From: Deltaproteobacteria bacterium
Lineage (GTDB): Bacteria; UBA10199; JACPAL01
Direction of reading: 5' to 3'
Length of the DNA stretch: 64,000 bases
NCBI GenBank assembly: GCA_016180845.1
Contig: JACPAK010000002.1
Span: 124,001-188,000 of the forward strand
Every line of letters begins with the position of its first letter. Positions within the stretch are counted from its first letter, which is position 1. A program made the position numbers and the translations under genes. Below the pieces are notes generated by a model. That model was not told the DNA's origin, did not search any database, and saw only the letters and a list, made by a program, of their open reading frames with translations. Shown piece by piece: positions 16,904 through 26,359 of the stretch.

Positions 16904-18354
16904 AGACCCAACTTTTTCCAGATTTCATCAACCCTTCTTTTTACATTATCATTCATCTTCAGCACCTCCGGCCACTCTCGTGAAAAACCCTCCTCTTTCC
17001 ACTTGCGCGTCGCATCGATTCCCATCTTGGATCCATAGGCGAATTGTGGGGCGGCATGATCGAGCGCATCGACCGGTCCCTCCGCGAAGATAATGTCACG
17101 CTTGGCATCGATATTGTTTGAGACCCGCCAGGCAACCTCTTTCAAATTCTGTACAGGGACATCCTCGTCGACGACAATGATACACTTCGAGAACATCAAT
17201 TGCCCAGATCCCCAAATCGAGTGCATGATCTTCTTCGCATGCCCTGGATATTGTTTTTTGATCGAAACGATCGCGAGATTGTGAAAACAGGTCTCGATCG
17301 GAACGCAGAAATCTCGGATTTCCGGAAAAGTCATCTTAATGAGGGGTAAAAAAATCCTTTCGGAGGCCTTTCCAAGCCATCCATCTTCCTGGATCGGTGG
17401 ACCGACAATGATTGTGGGGTAGATCGGATCTTTTCGATGTGTGATCGCGGTCACATGGAAGAGGGGGTAGTCATCGGCGAGTGAATAGTAGCCGGTATGG
17501 TCCCCAAACGGACCTTCTCGGACGAGCGGTTCTGTGGGATCGACGTACCCTTCGATGACAAAATCACAATCGGCCGGGACCTCGAGATCGACCGTCTGGC
17601 ATCGAACCAGCTCCACCCCTTTTTTTCTGATAAAACCGGCGAGGATCAGCTCATCGACATTATCCGGCAATGGAGCGGTTGCGGCATAACCATAAGCAGG
17701 ATCCCCACCGAGGCAAACAGCGACCGGGATTTTTTTCTTGAGCTCACGGTATCGCTGATAATGTTTCGAACCTCCTTTATGGATCTGCCAGTGCATCCCG
17801 GTTGTTTCCTTATCAAAGACCTGCATCCGGTAGGTGCCGACATTCCGGATTCCGGTATCAGGATCTTTTGTGATCACGATCGGAAAGGTGATGTAAGGGC
17901 CGCCGTCACCCGGCCAGCATTTTAAATAAGGCAGAATTGAAAGATCCGGCTCTTTCAGAACAACATCCTGACAGGACCCTTGTGAAACTGGTTTTGGAAG
18001 GAAGCTGGCGAACCGGGCCATCTTCGGGAGCATTTTGAGTTTATCGAGAATTCCTGTCGGCGGTTCGGTCTTCAGGATCCCTTCGATCTCTTGGGCGATC
18101 TCCTCGACATCCTCAACACCCAAGGCCCAGGCCATCCTCTTCCAGGTGCCGTAGGTGTTTATCAGGAGGGGGAATTGTGACCGGGTCCCATCGACCTTGA
18201 TGACATTTTCAAAAAAGAGGGCAGGGCCGCCTGACTTCGTGGTGCGGTCGGTGATCTCGGTGATCTCGAGATCGGCCGAAACAGGTTCCTTGATCCGAAC
18301 GAGTTGGCCGCGTTCTTCGAGGAAGGAGACAAAATGACGGAGGGAATTATACAT
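16900..18354 (-). CDS. UbiD-family decarboxylase of the menaquinone cluster
   Basis: A 484-residue prenyl-FMN-dependent decarboxylase of the UbiD family. Seen motifs are GGPALFFENV, GGDPAYGYAATAPLP, LEVPADCDFVIEGYVDP, REGPFGDHTGYY (with the conserved Glu/Asp proton-relay region) and a C-terminal IDATRKWKEEGF. In the futalosine route a UbiD homologue is thought to remove the ring carboxylate after prenylation; the cluster context supports that job. UbiX downstream supplies the cofactor. It overlaps the deaminase-like gene by 8 nt and ubiE by 4 nt. Confidence 0.85.
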   Translation of the reverse strand: MYNSLRHFVSFLEERGQLVRIKEPVSADLEITEITDRTTKSGGPALFFENVIKVDGTRSQFPLLINTYGTWKRMAWALGVEDVEEIAQEIEGILKTEPPTGILDKLKMLPKMARFASFLPKPVSQGSCQDVVLKEPDLSILPYLKCWPGDGGPYITFPIVITKDPDTGIRNVGTYRMQVFDKETTGMHWQIHKGGSKHYQRYRELKKKIPVAVCLGGDPAYGYAATAPLPDNVDELILAGFIRKKGVELVRCQTVDLEVPADCDFVIEGYVDPTEPLVREGPFGDHTGYYSLADDYPLFHVTAITHRKDPIYPTIIVGPPIQEDGWLGKASERIFLPLIKMTFPEIRDFCVPIETCFHNLAIVSIKKQYPGHAKKIMHSIWGSGQLMFSKCIIVVDEDVPVQNLKEVAWRVSNNIDAKRDIIFAEGPVDALDHAAPQFAYGSKMGIDATRKWKEEGFSREWPEVLKMNDNVKRRVDEIWKKLGL

Positions 18355-19543
18355 GTCGCATCACCCTCCCCCCCGTCATCGAAAAATTTACCTCGTCTAC
18401 CATCAATAAAGCCTCATAAGGGTCGACGTTATCATCCCGAATCGGTATGGCGATAATATCCGCCTTCTTCCCTATCTCAATCGTCCCGATCTCATGATTC
18501 CACCCCAATGCAGTGGCTCCATCGATTGTCGCCATCCTCAAGAGATCTTCTCCACCCAGCGACGGATATTCCTCTTTCATGATTCTCATCTGTTTCAACA
18601 TACTAAGGGACTCGTTGGATCCCAAGCTGTCTGTTCCTATGGCAATACGGATTCCATGACGCAGCAGAGTTTCCAGAGGGAAGCGACGGTTGCCAAAGAA
18701 TCGATGACTGCCGGGGCAGTGTATAACAGTGACGTCGGTCCCCCGCAAGAGCCGGATTTCTTCATCGGTTAAGTGATTTCCATGGACGAGCATCAGGTGG
18801 GACCTAAGCCAATCGTTCTCCTTGAGCCAGTGTATCGGAGAGGGGTCTGGGAAACGTTCTATCCCTCCCGCTTCGAGAACCTCTTCTGAGAGAGGGCTAA
18901 GACCTTTTCGGAAAAATTCATCTTCCTCATGATTTTCCAGCATGTGAATAGAAAGGGGAGTGTTCCCCGCGCGCGGTTCGAGGATCTCACGAAGGATCGG
19001 TACCGGGACTGTATAAAAAGAATGCGGAGAGATTTGAGCAGAGCCAAGATCGCTTTCCAATGCGGCAAGTCTTTCATGACCTTTCTTGAGAGACTCTCGT
19101 GCGCGTTCTTCACCCGGTCCCAAGATCTCGAAGAAGAGAAATTCCCGAAACACGGTTTCGATCGGTTCCAAAAGAGGGGATCTATGATCGGCGAGCGTGG
19201 TGGTTCCTCCCTGAATCAGCTCTGCGATCCCATTTGTAACCCCGGTTTTCCATTCTTCGGGAGTCAGAGAGGCGTTTTTTACGAGGAGTTGGAGGACCCA
19301 GTCGGTAAAGGAATGGGTCGGCGGGATCTTTCCCTTCAATGCCGAAAACTCGAGATGGCAATGGGCATTAACCAGTCCCGGGATCAGAATAGAATTTCCG
19401 AGGTCGATGATGTCACTCACATCCCTTTTGGAAAACCAGGTACGGGATCCGATATCTTTAATTTTTCCATCTTCAATCAAGACAGCGGCATCCTTAAGCG
19501 GAGGCGTTGCACCGGTGAGGAGCCATTTGGCGGTGAGGAGCAT
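18347..19543 (-). CDS. mqnX: Amidohydrolase, likely aminofutalosine deaminase (MqnX)
   Basis: A 398-residue amidohydrolase of the TrzN/SAH-deaminase group. VNAHCHLEFSALKG holds the HxH metal pair, LVHGNHLTDEEI and VIHCPGSHRFFG carry further ligands, and AIGTDSLGSNESLSML has the conserved Asp. The family removes an amino group from adenine-type rings. Beside mqnA, mqnC and ubiD it is best read as the enzyme turning 6-amino-6-deoxyfutalosine into futalosine. A related SAH or cytosine-type deaminase cannot be ruled out from sequence alone. Confidence 0.75.
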   Translation of the reverse strand: MLLTAKWLLTGATPPLKDAAVLIEDGKIKDIGSRTWFSKRDVSDIIDLGNSILIPGLVNAHCHLEFSALKGKIPPTHSFTDWVLQLLVKNASLTPEEWKTGVTNGIAELIQGGTTTLADHRSPLLEPIETVFREFLFFEILGPGEERARESLKKGHERLAALESDLGSAQISPHSFYTVPVPILREILEPRAGNTPLSIHMLENHEEDEFFRKGLSPLSEEVLEAGGIERFPDPSPIHWLKENDWLRSHLMLVHGNHLTDEEIRLLRGTDVTVIHCPGSHRFFGNRRFPLETLLRHGIRIAIGTDSLGSNESLSMLKQMRIMKEEYPSLGGEDLLRMATIDGATALGWNHEIGTIEIGKKADIIAIPIRDDNVDPYEALLMVDEVNFSMTGGRVMRHV

Positions 19544-19575
19544 TTGAGAAAATTAGAAGACAAGAGGGAGATTGT

Positions 19576-21177
19576 CTATGAATTTTGGGGGCCGCCGATG
19601 TTCTTTCCCAAGACCCCCTTTTGATCGATCCAGTAATAGCGGTGGATATATCGGGTGAAGTAACTCCCATCATGAACAAGGTTGGTAATCATCCAGGAGA
19701 TCGTATTTCGTCGGAAATCTTCGGCGACAATATCCAATGGCTCATTTCTCAATGAGAGACGATCTGTATAACGTTCGAGGGGCATCTTGGGTTGGTGAAA
19801 ATCGACAAGGGTATGACCTTTTTGATACTGCATTGTTGAGAACACGACTTCGACCCTTCCGGGATTCTGTCGTGCCAACTCCAGGGCATATTGGAATGGG
19901 GGGAGATGAGGCATCCAGAGTGTTGTGGAGTCGTCTGGTCCACAGGGACCAAAATCTCGCTCAGGCCGCTTATTCTTCCGCGTGTAGATCCAGGCCTCTT
20001 TTTCCAGCATTTCATTCTTTCCAGAGGCTGTTCTCGTCATCGGCGCATAAATAGTGTAGACCATACCCCCTTCGTGGTCGGCATATCTTGTTTTGAGACC
20101 TTCACTCATTTGTCTGGCACCACCCACAATATCCTTTCGATCAATGATGACCAGTTGACGGCCGAGTTTTTGTGAAGTGACACGTGCTAAAGGTCCAATG
20201 GCGCCAAGAGATTCCTTCATCAACTGACCATGTCGACATCCGAGAAGTCTTGCCGCCTTGTCCGAGATCACAAAATCAGTGAAACCTCCGTGACAGAGTT
20301 GGATATTGAAAACAATTTTCCCCTCTGAAACCGCTTTTTGAACCAATCCTCCGCCTCGGACGGTGAGCTTCTCCGTGCTGGCAAGCCAGAGGCAACGGTC
20401 ATCAAATGCCTCTTGGGCACGGACAGCCTCATGATATCTGTTGTTTTTAGGATCGAAACCACTGATCGCCTTCAGCGCCATATCGATCAAATATCGAAAG
20501 CCGCGGATTAGTTCCAGGGGACTTCCACTGAATGTTTTTTCACGTGGCTGCATAAACTTAGCGGTCAGTTCCTCACGATCGAATCTTGCCTCTTTGGAAA
20601 ATTGTGGTGCCGGGAGAATACCGGAGAAAAAGAAAGTAGAACCGACAAGGGTGAGATTGCCTCCGGATGCGAAGAGGGCGGTTAGGATCGCCTGATTTCC
20701 TCGAAGTGCCTGTTGGCCACTTTCGTAGATTTGTCTTACTGCAGAGTCGATTGAAATGAGGAGAAGCGGGAGGCTTAGGAGGCTCCAAGCCTTTGCTAGT
20801 CTTCCAATTCCCTTGCGTTCAATCAGTTCCTGTAAGGCAGTCCAGACAGGGTGTTGCGATCCTTTGCTGAGGTCTCTGGCGAGAGTGGCCCATTTCCCTT
20901 TCTCGATCCTCTTGGATAGAGAGGTTAAGACCATCGGTGTGATGTAGGCCCCTGAGGCTAGAGAAGGGAGGGTTGTCAACGTCCCAAAGACCAGTCGTGG
21001 GGCTTCGTCTTTCCACTCTTCCTTACCTGTCGCGCAACGAACGGTTGTTCTTACGAGTGAGGCTGCTGGGAGGAGTCCTGGCACGAATGGGCTCGCGACA
21101 AACATGCCGATGTCACCCATGAAACTCCCGAAGGTGCCCAGCGTTCTGTCATCAACGAAATGAACCATCAAAACCAT
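19576..21177 (-). CDS. Unrecognised membrane-associated protein at head of menaquinone operon
   Basis: A 533-residue protein that I do not recognise. Its N-terminal third is hydrophobic, with about three or four possible membrane segments (MFVASPFVPGLLPAASLV, LTTLPSLASGAYITPMVLTS, AWSLLSLPLLLISIDSAV). The rest is soluble and contains FNIQLCHGGFTDFVISDK, QLVIIDRKDIVGGARQ and GGMVYTIYAPMTRT. The last part faintly recalls glycerolipid acyltransferases, but the HxxxxD motif is not clear, so no function is claimed. It lies 32 nt upstream of the deaminase gene on the same strand and is divergent from mqnC, 60 nt away. Confidence 0.55.
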   Translation of the reverse strand: MVLMVHFVDDRTLGTFGSFMGDIGMFVASPFVPGLLPAASLVRTTVRCATGKEEWKDEAPRLVFGTLTTLPSLASGAYITPMVLTSLSKRIEKGKWATLARDLSKGSQHPVWTALQELIERKGIGRLAKAWSLLSLPLLLISIDSAVRQIYESGQQALRGNQAILTALFASGGNLTLVGSTFFFSGILPAPQFSKEARFDREELTAKFMQPREKTFSGSPLELIRGFRYLIDMALKAISGFDPKNNRYHEAVRAQEAFDDRCLWLASTEKLTVRGGGLVQKAVSEGKIVFNIQLCHGGFTDFVISDKAARLLGCRHGQLMKESLGAIGPLARVTSQKLGRQLVIIDRKDIVGGARQMSEGLKTRYADHEGGMVYTIYAPMTRTASGKNEMLEKEAWIYTRKNKRPERDFGPCGPDDSTTLWMPHLPPFQYALELARQNPGRVEVVFSTMQYQKGHTLVDFHQPKMPLERYTDRLSLRNEPLDIVAEDFRRNTISWMITNLVHDGSYFTRYIHRYYWIDQKGVLGKNIGGPQNS

Positions 21178-21237
21178 TATCGTCAGTGATTTTAAGAAGT
21201 TGCGATGTTCGAGCGCTGATGGTAGTCAGCCGAAACC

Positions 21238-22266
21238 ATGAAAAAGCGCCTTACTGATTCAGAAGGGCTACGTTTAGGGGCAGGGGACCTTTCTCTTCTG
21301 AGGGCCAAGGCGCACGAGGCTCGCTGTGAATTTTATCCCGACAAAAAGGCCTCTTACATCATCATGCGGATTGTCAGCTATACGAACATCTGCGTTGCAG
21401 ATTGTTCCTATTGTGCCTTTTATCGCCGTCCTGGAAACGCTGAAGGGTACGTCCTGACAGAAGAAGAGATCTTTGCGAAGATCGATCATCTGCTGGCGAC
21501 GGGTGGTTCCTTGGTCGCGATGGAGGGGGGATTCAACCCGAAGTTGAAAATCGACCATTACGAACGGCTGTTTCGGTCGGTGCGAAAAAAATATGGGGAT
21601 TGCGTTGAAATCTACGGGCCGACGATCGTTGAAATAATCTTTATTGCCAAGGCCTCAAGGATTTCGCTCGAAGAGGCGTTGATTCGACTCAAAGAATCGG
21701 GTCTCCGATGGATTCCGGGCGGGGGGGCAGAGATATTGACCGATGAATGGCGGAAAAAACTGTCACCCAAAAAATATTCGGTCAAAGAATACCTGGATGG
21801 AATGGAGTTGGCTCAACGATTAGGTTTCGGAACGACAGCGACGATGGTGATCGGGTTTGGTGAAAGTCCAGAAGACCGGATCGAACATCTGCGCCATATC
21901 CGCGATCTCCAAGACAAGACCGGTGGATTCTCCAGTTTCCTGCTCTGGAGCTATCAACCAGACAACACAGCCTTGGGGGGGGTTCGTATTGTTAACGAAG
22001 ATTATCTTCGGACGGTAGCGGTTAGTCGGCTCTATCTCGATAATATCCCTGTCATCCGTGCCTCCGTGCTGACTCAAGGGGAAGGGGCCGCCCAGGCCCT
22101 ACTTTCCGGGGCGCATGATTTCGATATTCCACTTGAGGATCAGGTGACCGAGAAGGCTGGGATCAAGATTGAAAGAAATGTCGAAAAGGTATTGAGTTGG
22201 GTTCGTCAGACAGGGATAGAGCCGGTGAAGCGCAAACCGCTCACTCTGACCCCAAAACATCCATAA
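21238..22266 (+). CDS. mqnC: Cyclic dehypoxanthinylfutalosine synthase (MqnC)
   Basis: A 342-residue radical-SAM enzyme. NICVADCSYCAFYRRPG carries the CX3CX2C iron-sulfur triad (about residues 52-59), followed by YVLTEEEIFAKI and GGSLVAMEGGFNP. GLRWIPGGGAEILTDEWRKKLSPKK, given here in two pieces (GLRWIPGGGAEIL and DEWRKKLSPKK), is typical of MqnC, as are DKTGGFSSFLLWSYQPDNT and FLDN-like YLDNIPVIRASVLTQG. It closes the second ring in the futalosine route to menaquinone. It is divergent from the rest of the operon and its last 26 nt overlap the 3' end of the convergent radical-SAM gene. Confidence 0.92.
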   Translation: MKKRLTDSEGLRLGAGDLSLLRAKAHEARCEFYPDKKASYIIMRIVSYTNICVADCSYCAFYRRPGNAEGYVLTEEEIFAKIDHLLATGGSLVAMEGGFNPKLKIDHYERLFRSVRKKYGDCVEIYGPTIVEIIFIAKASRISLEEALIRLKESGLRWIPGGGAEILTDEWRKKLSPKKYSVKEYLDGMELAQRLGFGTTATMVIGFGESPEDRIEHLRHIRDLQDKTGGFSSFLLWSYQPDNTALGGVRIVNEDYLRTVAVSRLYLDNIPVIRASVLTQGEGAAQALLSGAHDFDIPLEDQVTEKAGIKIERNVEKVLSWVRQTGIEPVKRKPLTLTPKHP

Positions 22267-23536
22267 ACGGACTGACCGAAAAGACCGCCTTGCCGAGGCC
22301 TGGCTGACCATATCCTTTTGGAGAGGGAAGTTTGTGTTTGTGAAAAGTTTCACGATAGATTGCGAGGAGTCGAACATAATATTCCAGTGGAGGTGGCTCG
22401 GGGTTTGATTCAAAGAGGGCGGTGCCTGGTTCAACACACCAGCTGGTGAAGCGTGGCAAGATTCCTCGGGACATAAAGAACTCCAGGCCTTCGTGAGTGG
22501 AGGCGATCGCCTCATCGACTGATCGAAAACCATGGGGTTTTGACATCTCGATTCCTGCGACAAAATTCGGGATCACACCCTCTGCTCCGAAGACCTCTGC
22601 AGCATTGAGTGTCCTTTGAATCCATTCCTTTTGTCCGATATATCTTTCCTTGCCGGCACAGAGTTGGACGAAGAGATTTTTGTCCCAGACCTCAAAGTTT
22701 GGGTGATAGATTTGGTAGCCGGCATTTTTCAAAATCTTTACCTCTTCAAGCGGTAAGGCCTGGACATTCGCCTTTCCGATCCATCGTCCTGGGAACTTTT
22801 CCTCGATTGCCCGCGCATATTGCGCATAAAACTCCGCCTCTTTCATCCCGTTCAGCTCCTTTGTGACGGCACCTCCTGAGACGGTGTAGGCCTGGCTGAC
22901 CTTCCCTTGATCCAGCTCGTTAATAATTTGGAGCGCTTCCAGAATTTCCCCAGAATTTTTGATACCGGTGTAGGAACGTCCTGCACGCAACTGCTGTCGA
23001 TAGTTGTTGTTGATGTCGCAAAACTGACACTCCTCCTGTTCGCCCCAATACTGACAAAGGCGGAAGGCGGTCAGGTAGATCAGGTAACCCCATTCAATCG
23101 TTGGGGCGATATCGGTGACCGGTTTGCCGGATTTGAGGGGAGTGGTGTAGTAAGGTGGTTGTTGAGGAAGGAGGATGTTGGCGATTATTTCATTGTTGTA
23201 ACGTAATTGTAGGGGCGACCGGCCGGTTGCCCCTACAGCGATTCGATACAGCGACTTTGGATTCACCCTCACCGACACAATGGTTCGCTTCAAATCGTAC
23301 GGCCCACGGATCAGTGCAATCTCTTCCGGGACTGATTTTCGCTCTAATTCTGAAAGATCCTTTTGGGTTGTTCGATCGAATGAGAAGATGAAATATGACT
23401 TTGGTTTTGCCTGTGCACAAACTTTGAGCGCCTCAGGTGAAAATGAAACTCCAAGTCGGAGCAGATCTGACTTAATGACCGCTTCCAGTGGGATCTGATA
23501 TCTATCCGCGAGGGTAAAAATGGAGTCGGAGTTCAT
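22241..23536 (-). CDS. Atypical radical-SAM protein with CX8CX2C motif
   Basis: A 431-residue protein with the cysteine cluster CQYWGEQEECQFCDIN (CX8CX2C, near residue 165) instead of the standard CX3CX2C. It has a ~150-residue N-terminal part and a TIM-barrel-like rest (YTVSGGAVTKEL, GKANVQALPLEEVKILKNAG, YHPNFEVWDK, FTSWCVEPGTALF). I know no precise function. It overlaps mqnA by 35 nt and meets mqnC tail to tail, and no standard aminofutalosine synthase (MqnE) is in the window, so a menaquinone role is a fair guess. The segment AVGATGRSPLQLRYN comes from a palindromic repeat read in frame. Confidence 0.65.
   Translation of the reverse strand: MNSDSIFTLADRYQIPLEAVIKSDLLRLGVSFSPEALKVCAQAKPKSYFIFSFDRTTQKDLSELERKSVPEEIALIRGPYDLKRTIVSVRVNPKSLYRIAVGATGRSPLQLRYNNEIIANILLPQQPPYYTTPLKSGKPVTDIAPTIEWGYLIYLTAFRLCQYWGEQEECQFCDINNNYRQQLRAGRSYTGIKNSGEILEALQIINELDQGKVSQAYTVSGGAVTKELNGMKEAEFYAQYARAIEEKFPGRWIGKANVQALPLEEVKILKNAGYQIYHPNFEVWDKNLFVQLCAGKERYIGQKEWIQRTLNAAEVFGAEGVIPNFVAGIEMSKPHGFRSVDEAIASTHEGLEFFMSRGILPRFTSWCVEPGTALFESNPEPPPLEYYVRLLAIYRETFHKHKLPSPKGYGQPGLGKAVFSVSPFMDVLGSE
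23209..23236. repeat. 28-bp palindrome (GTAGGGGCG family) inside radical-SAM gene
   Basis: GTAGGGGCGACCGG is followed by CCGGTTGCCCCTAC: two 14-bp arms with one mismatch and no loop. It has the same ends as the perfect copy at 33041-33068 and the shorter copy at 24298-24322. It is read through in frame by the radical-SAM gene. Confidence 0.8.
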
Positions 23537-24296
23537 GGTTAATGAGACCCAGCTCTCTAGCGTAGGAATGGAATCTCTTCAACCCCTCAATTTCCTGATC
23601 CCCTAGGTGATACGAAACATTCTGCAGCAGATATTTTCGCGTCTGGTCCTCGGGGAAGTCGGTTTGATGCGTGACCAGTGTGTCGATAGAGGAGAGATTT
23701 TTTTTACAGGTGTTGATCAGCGTCTCGACGACGTTTTTTTCTAATTGAGGGTGTCGGCCAATCCACGTGGCAAAGACAAAAGGGAGACCGGTCCAGGAGG
23801 TCCATTCTTCTCCTAAGTCGAGAAATCTCCCCCCTCTGCCCCCCTCTTTGTCAAAGAGGGGGGTTGGGGGGGGATTTTGCATTGCTTTATTCCCAATCAA
23901 CAAGACCGCATCCGGATCGGGTCCCGGAAGCGGATGATCGAAGCGGATCTTTGCGAGATCGATCTTATATTTAAAATGGAGCAATATTTTGAGTAGCATC
24001 GCGGAGGTTTTGGACTCCATGTCGAGATAGATGCTCCCGACATCCCCGAGCGTCATCCCTTCCTTCTGGAAGATCAGTCGGACACTCTTCACCGGTCCAC
24101 GGCAGCCGATAGCAACTCCGGGGACGACGGAATAATCTGGATTTTCAAACAGGGTGACGATCGGAGCTGTCGCCAGATCAAGCTCACCGATCTTTAGAAG
24201 TCGGTCTAGCGCTGCCGGTGGTGCCTGCCGAACCTCCCATGGGAGTCCGTGGATCAGAGGGAGGGCGTTGAGATACGGGACGGCGCCGAATCGCAT
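23502..24296 (-). CDS. mqnA: Chorismate dehydratase (MqnA)
   Basis: A 264-residue periplasmic-binding-protein-like enzyme. The N-terminus RFGAVPYLNALPLIHGL is the MqnA signature. Later family signs are DLATAPIVTLFENPDYSVVPG, SVRLIFQKEG, YLDMESKTSAML, DAVLLIGNKAM and WTGLPFVFATWIGR. It dehydrates chorismate to 3-enolpyruvylbenzoate, the first step of the futalosine route. Residues ~139-155 (NPPPTPLFDKEGGRGGR) are an extra loop coded by a palindromic repeat. The start abuts another palindrome at 24298-24322, and no clear Shine-Dalgarno is seen. It follows dnaK by 39 nt on the same strand. Confidence 0.9.
   Translation of the reverse strand: MRFGAVPYLNALPLIHGLPWEVRQAPPAALDRLLKIGELDLATAPIVTLFENPDYSVVPGVAIGCRGPVKSVRLIFQKEGMTLGDVGSIYLDMESKTSAMLLKILLHFKYKIDLAKIRFDHPLPGPDPDAVLLIGNKAMQNPPPTPLFDKEGGRGGRFLDLGEEWTSWTGLPFVFATWIGRHPQLEKNVVETLINTCKKNLSSIDTLVTHQTDFPEDQTRKYLLQNVSYHLGDQEIEGLKRFHSYARELGLINHELRLHFYPRG
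23822..23877. repeat. Nested palindromic repeat inside mqnA
   Basis: The core is CCCCCTCTTTG, T, CAAAGAGGGGG (11-bp perfect arms, 1-nt loop), flanked by outer C-rich and G-rich arms. Read on the minus strand it gives NPPPTPLFDKEGGRGG, in frame with mqnA. A half-sized relative lies in ubiE at 16613-16652. Confidence 0.8.
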
Positions 24297-24297
24297 C

Positions 24298-24322
24298 GTA
24301 GGCGGGGTAACCCCGCCCCTAC
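24298..24322. repeat. Short GTAGG...CCCCTAC palindrome between dnaK and mqnA
   Basis: GTAGGCGGGGT and ACCCCGCCCCTAC form a near-complete palindrome, shorter by two bases on the left than the 28-bp copies. It sits directly before the mqnA start codon and after the dnaK stop, so it could form a hairpin that limits readthrough or translation of mqnA. Confidence 0.7.
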
Positions 24323-24335
24323 TATTCTGTCAACG

Positions 24336-26246
24336 TTATTCCTTGCTCTCCGTATACTCGGCGTCGACGACATCCTCGTCTTTTTTCTTCTTGCCCGAGT
24401 CCTCTTTTTCCCCCTCTTTTGCCTTTTCGGCCCCCGCCTTGTAGAGCTCCTCGGCCATCTTGTGGGACGCCTCTGTTAATTCCTGACTTTTCTTTTTGAT
24501 CTCATCGATGTCGTCATCCTTCAGCGCCTTCTTGCAGGCCTCGACCGCTGTTTCGACATCGTTTAAGATCTTGGCCGGAATTTTTTCCCGATTTTCCTTT
24601 ACGGTCTTTTCGGTGATATAAACCAGGGATTCGGCGGCATTCTTCGCCTCGATATCGTCACGCCGTTTTTTGTCTTCCGATTCATGCTCTTTTGCCTCTT
24701 TGACCATCTTTTCGACCTCATCTTTTGCGAGACCGCTGGAGGCGGTGATGGTGATATGCTGGGCCTTGGCTGTCGCCATATCTTTGGCCGAGACATTGAT
24801 AATGCCGTTGGCATCGATATCGAAGGTGACTTCAATCTGGGGAACTCCTCGAGGTGCCGAAGGGATCCCATCGAGGACGAAGCGGCTGAGTGTTCGGTTA
24901 TCCTTCGCCATTTCTCGCTCCCCCTGGAGGACATGGATCTCTACCGAGGTTTGATTATCAGCGGCGGTCGAGAAGACCTGGCTCTTTTTTGTCGGGATTG
25001 TTGTGTTTCTCTCGATCAACTTCGTCATGACAGATCCCAAGGTTTCGATTCCGAGAGTCAGCGGTGTTACGTCAAGGAGCAAGACATCGCGAACCTCTCC
25101 CCCGAGGACCCCGGCCTGAACAGCAGCCCCGAGTGCGACGACCTCATCCGGGTTCACCCCTTTATGAGGCTCACGGCCAAAGTATTTCTTCACCTCTTCC
25201 TGGACCCTTGGGATTCGGGTTGAACCACCGACCAAGACCACCTCGTCGATATCGGATGGTTTCATCTTTGCGTCAGCCAGTGCCCGTTTCACCGGTTCAA
25301 AGGAATGAATAAACAGATCTTCGCAGAGAGATTCGAGTTTGGCTCGGGTCAGCTTGATGTTCAGGTGTTTTGGTCCCGAGGCATCTGCGGTCAGGAAAGG
25401 GAGATTGATCTCAGTCTCGAGCGTACTGGAGAGCTCAATTTTCGCCTTTTCTGCGGCCTCTTTGAGGCGTTGCAGGACCATCTTGTCTTTGGAGACATCG
25501 ATCCCCTGATCTTTTTTGAATTCAGAAATGAGATAATCGATAATCCGATGGTCGATATTGTCACCGCCAAGGTGGGTATCACCATTTGTCGAAATAACTT
25601 CGACGACATTTTCACCCACCTCGAGGATCGAGATGTCAAAAGTTCCTCCACCGAAGTCATAGACAGCAATCGTTTCATCTTTCTTTTTATCAAGCCCATA
25701 GGCCAAAGCAGAGGCTGTTGGCTCATTGACAATTCTCAAGACCTCGAGACCGGCAATCTTTCCCGCATCCTTCGTCGCCTGGCGCTGACTGTCATTGAAA
25801 TAGGCAGGGACCGTGATGACCGCCTTGGTAACCTCTTCACCGAGATAAGACTCAGCCGCTTTCTTAAGTTTCATCAAGACCCGCGCAGAGATCTCGGGGG
25901 GGGAGTATACTTTACTTGTATTGGGAATATTGACATGGGCATCCCCATTGTCTGATTTGACAACCTGATAAGGGACCATCTTTTGTTCCTCGGAGACCTC
26001 ACCCAGTTTTCGTCCCATGAAACGCTTGATTGAATAAACAGTGTTCTCTGGATTTGTGATCGATTGTCGTTTGGCGATCTGACCAACAAGCACCTCGCCA
26101 TCTTTTGTATACGCGACAACAGAGGGTGTGAGTCGGGACCCTTCTTCATTCACAATCACCTTCGGCTCGCTCCCCTCCATGATCGCAACGACAGAATTGG
26201 TGGTCCCAAGGTCTATGCCTATGATTTTGCTTGATTTTTTAGCCAT
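24336..26246 (-). CDS. dnaK: Chaperone DnaK (Hsp70)
   Basis: A 636-residue Hsp70 of normal length. [17 protein letters not shown] is the first ATP-binding signature, [17 protein letters not shown] the second, and [17 protein letters not shown] the third. The substrate-binding domain and the helical lid follow, ending in an acidic tail ([12 protein letters not shown]). It binds and releases unfolded proteins with ATP. dnaJ is divergent 113 nt away; grpE is not here. The start has AAAAAGGAG upstream. mqnA lies 39 nt downstream on the same strand. Confidence 0.98.
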   Translation of the reverse strand: MAKKSSKIIGIDLGTTNSVVAIMEGSEPKVIVNEEGSRLTPSVVAYTKDGEVLVGQIAKRQSITNPENTVYSIKRFMGRKLGEVSEEQKMVPYQVVKSDNGDAHVNIPNTSKVYSPPEISARVLMKLKKAAESYLGEEVTKAVITVPAYFNDSQRQATKDAGKIAGLEVLRIVNEPTASALAYGLDKKKDETIAVYDFGGGTFDISILEVGENVVEVISTNGDTHLGGDNIDHRIIDYLISEFKKDQGIDVSKDKMVLQRLKEAAEKAKIELSSTLETEINLPFLTADASGPKHLNIKLTRAKLESLCEDLFIHSFEPVKRALADAKMKPSDIDEVVLVGGSTRIPRVQEEVKKYFGREPHKGVNPDEVVALGAAVQAGVLGGEVRDVLLLDVTPLTLGIETLGSVMTKLIERNTTIPTKKSQVFSTAADNQTSVEIHVLQGEREMAKDNRTLSRFVLDGIPSAPRGVPQIEVTFDIDANGIINVSAKDMATAKAQHITITASSGLAKDEVEKMVKEAKEHESEDKKRRDDIEAKNAAESLVYITEKTVKENREKIPAKILNDVETAVEACKKALKDDDIDEIKKKSQELTEASHKMAEELYKAGAEKAKEGEKEDSGKKKKDEDVVDAEYTESKE

Positions 26247-26276
26247 ATGAGCTCCTTTTTTATCTGGGTCAGCGTT

Positions 26277-26304
26277 AACTTATGCATGAAACAACCAAAG
26301 TCAA
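26277..26304 (-). promoter_or_regulatory. Possible dnaK promoter
   Basis: On the minus strand TTGACT (26304-26299) and TAAGTT (26282-26277) are 16 bp apart, upstream of dnaK with its AAGGAG site. The fit to sigma-70 is moderate at -10. A heat-shock (sigma-32) reading of CTTGACT is possible but lacks a clear CCCCAT element. Confidence 0.35.
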
Positions 26305-26359
26305 GGTTTCTACAGGTGAAATTTGACTTCTCTTATTAAATGATTAACGTAACCCCGCT

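Noticed and set aside
26323-26351. Sigma-70 promoter for dnaJ
   Set aside because: TTGACT is present, but the sequence 17 nt later (AACGTA) is not a credible -10 box.
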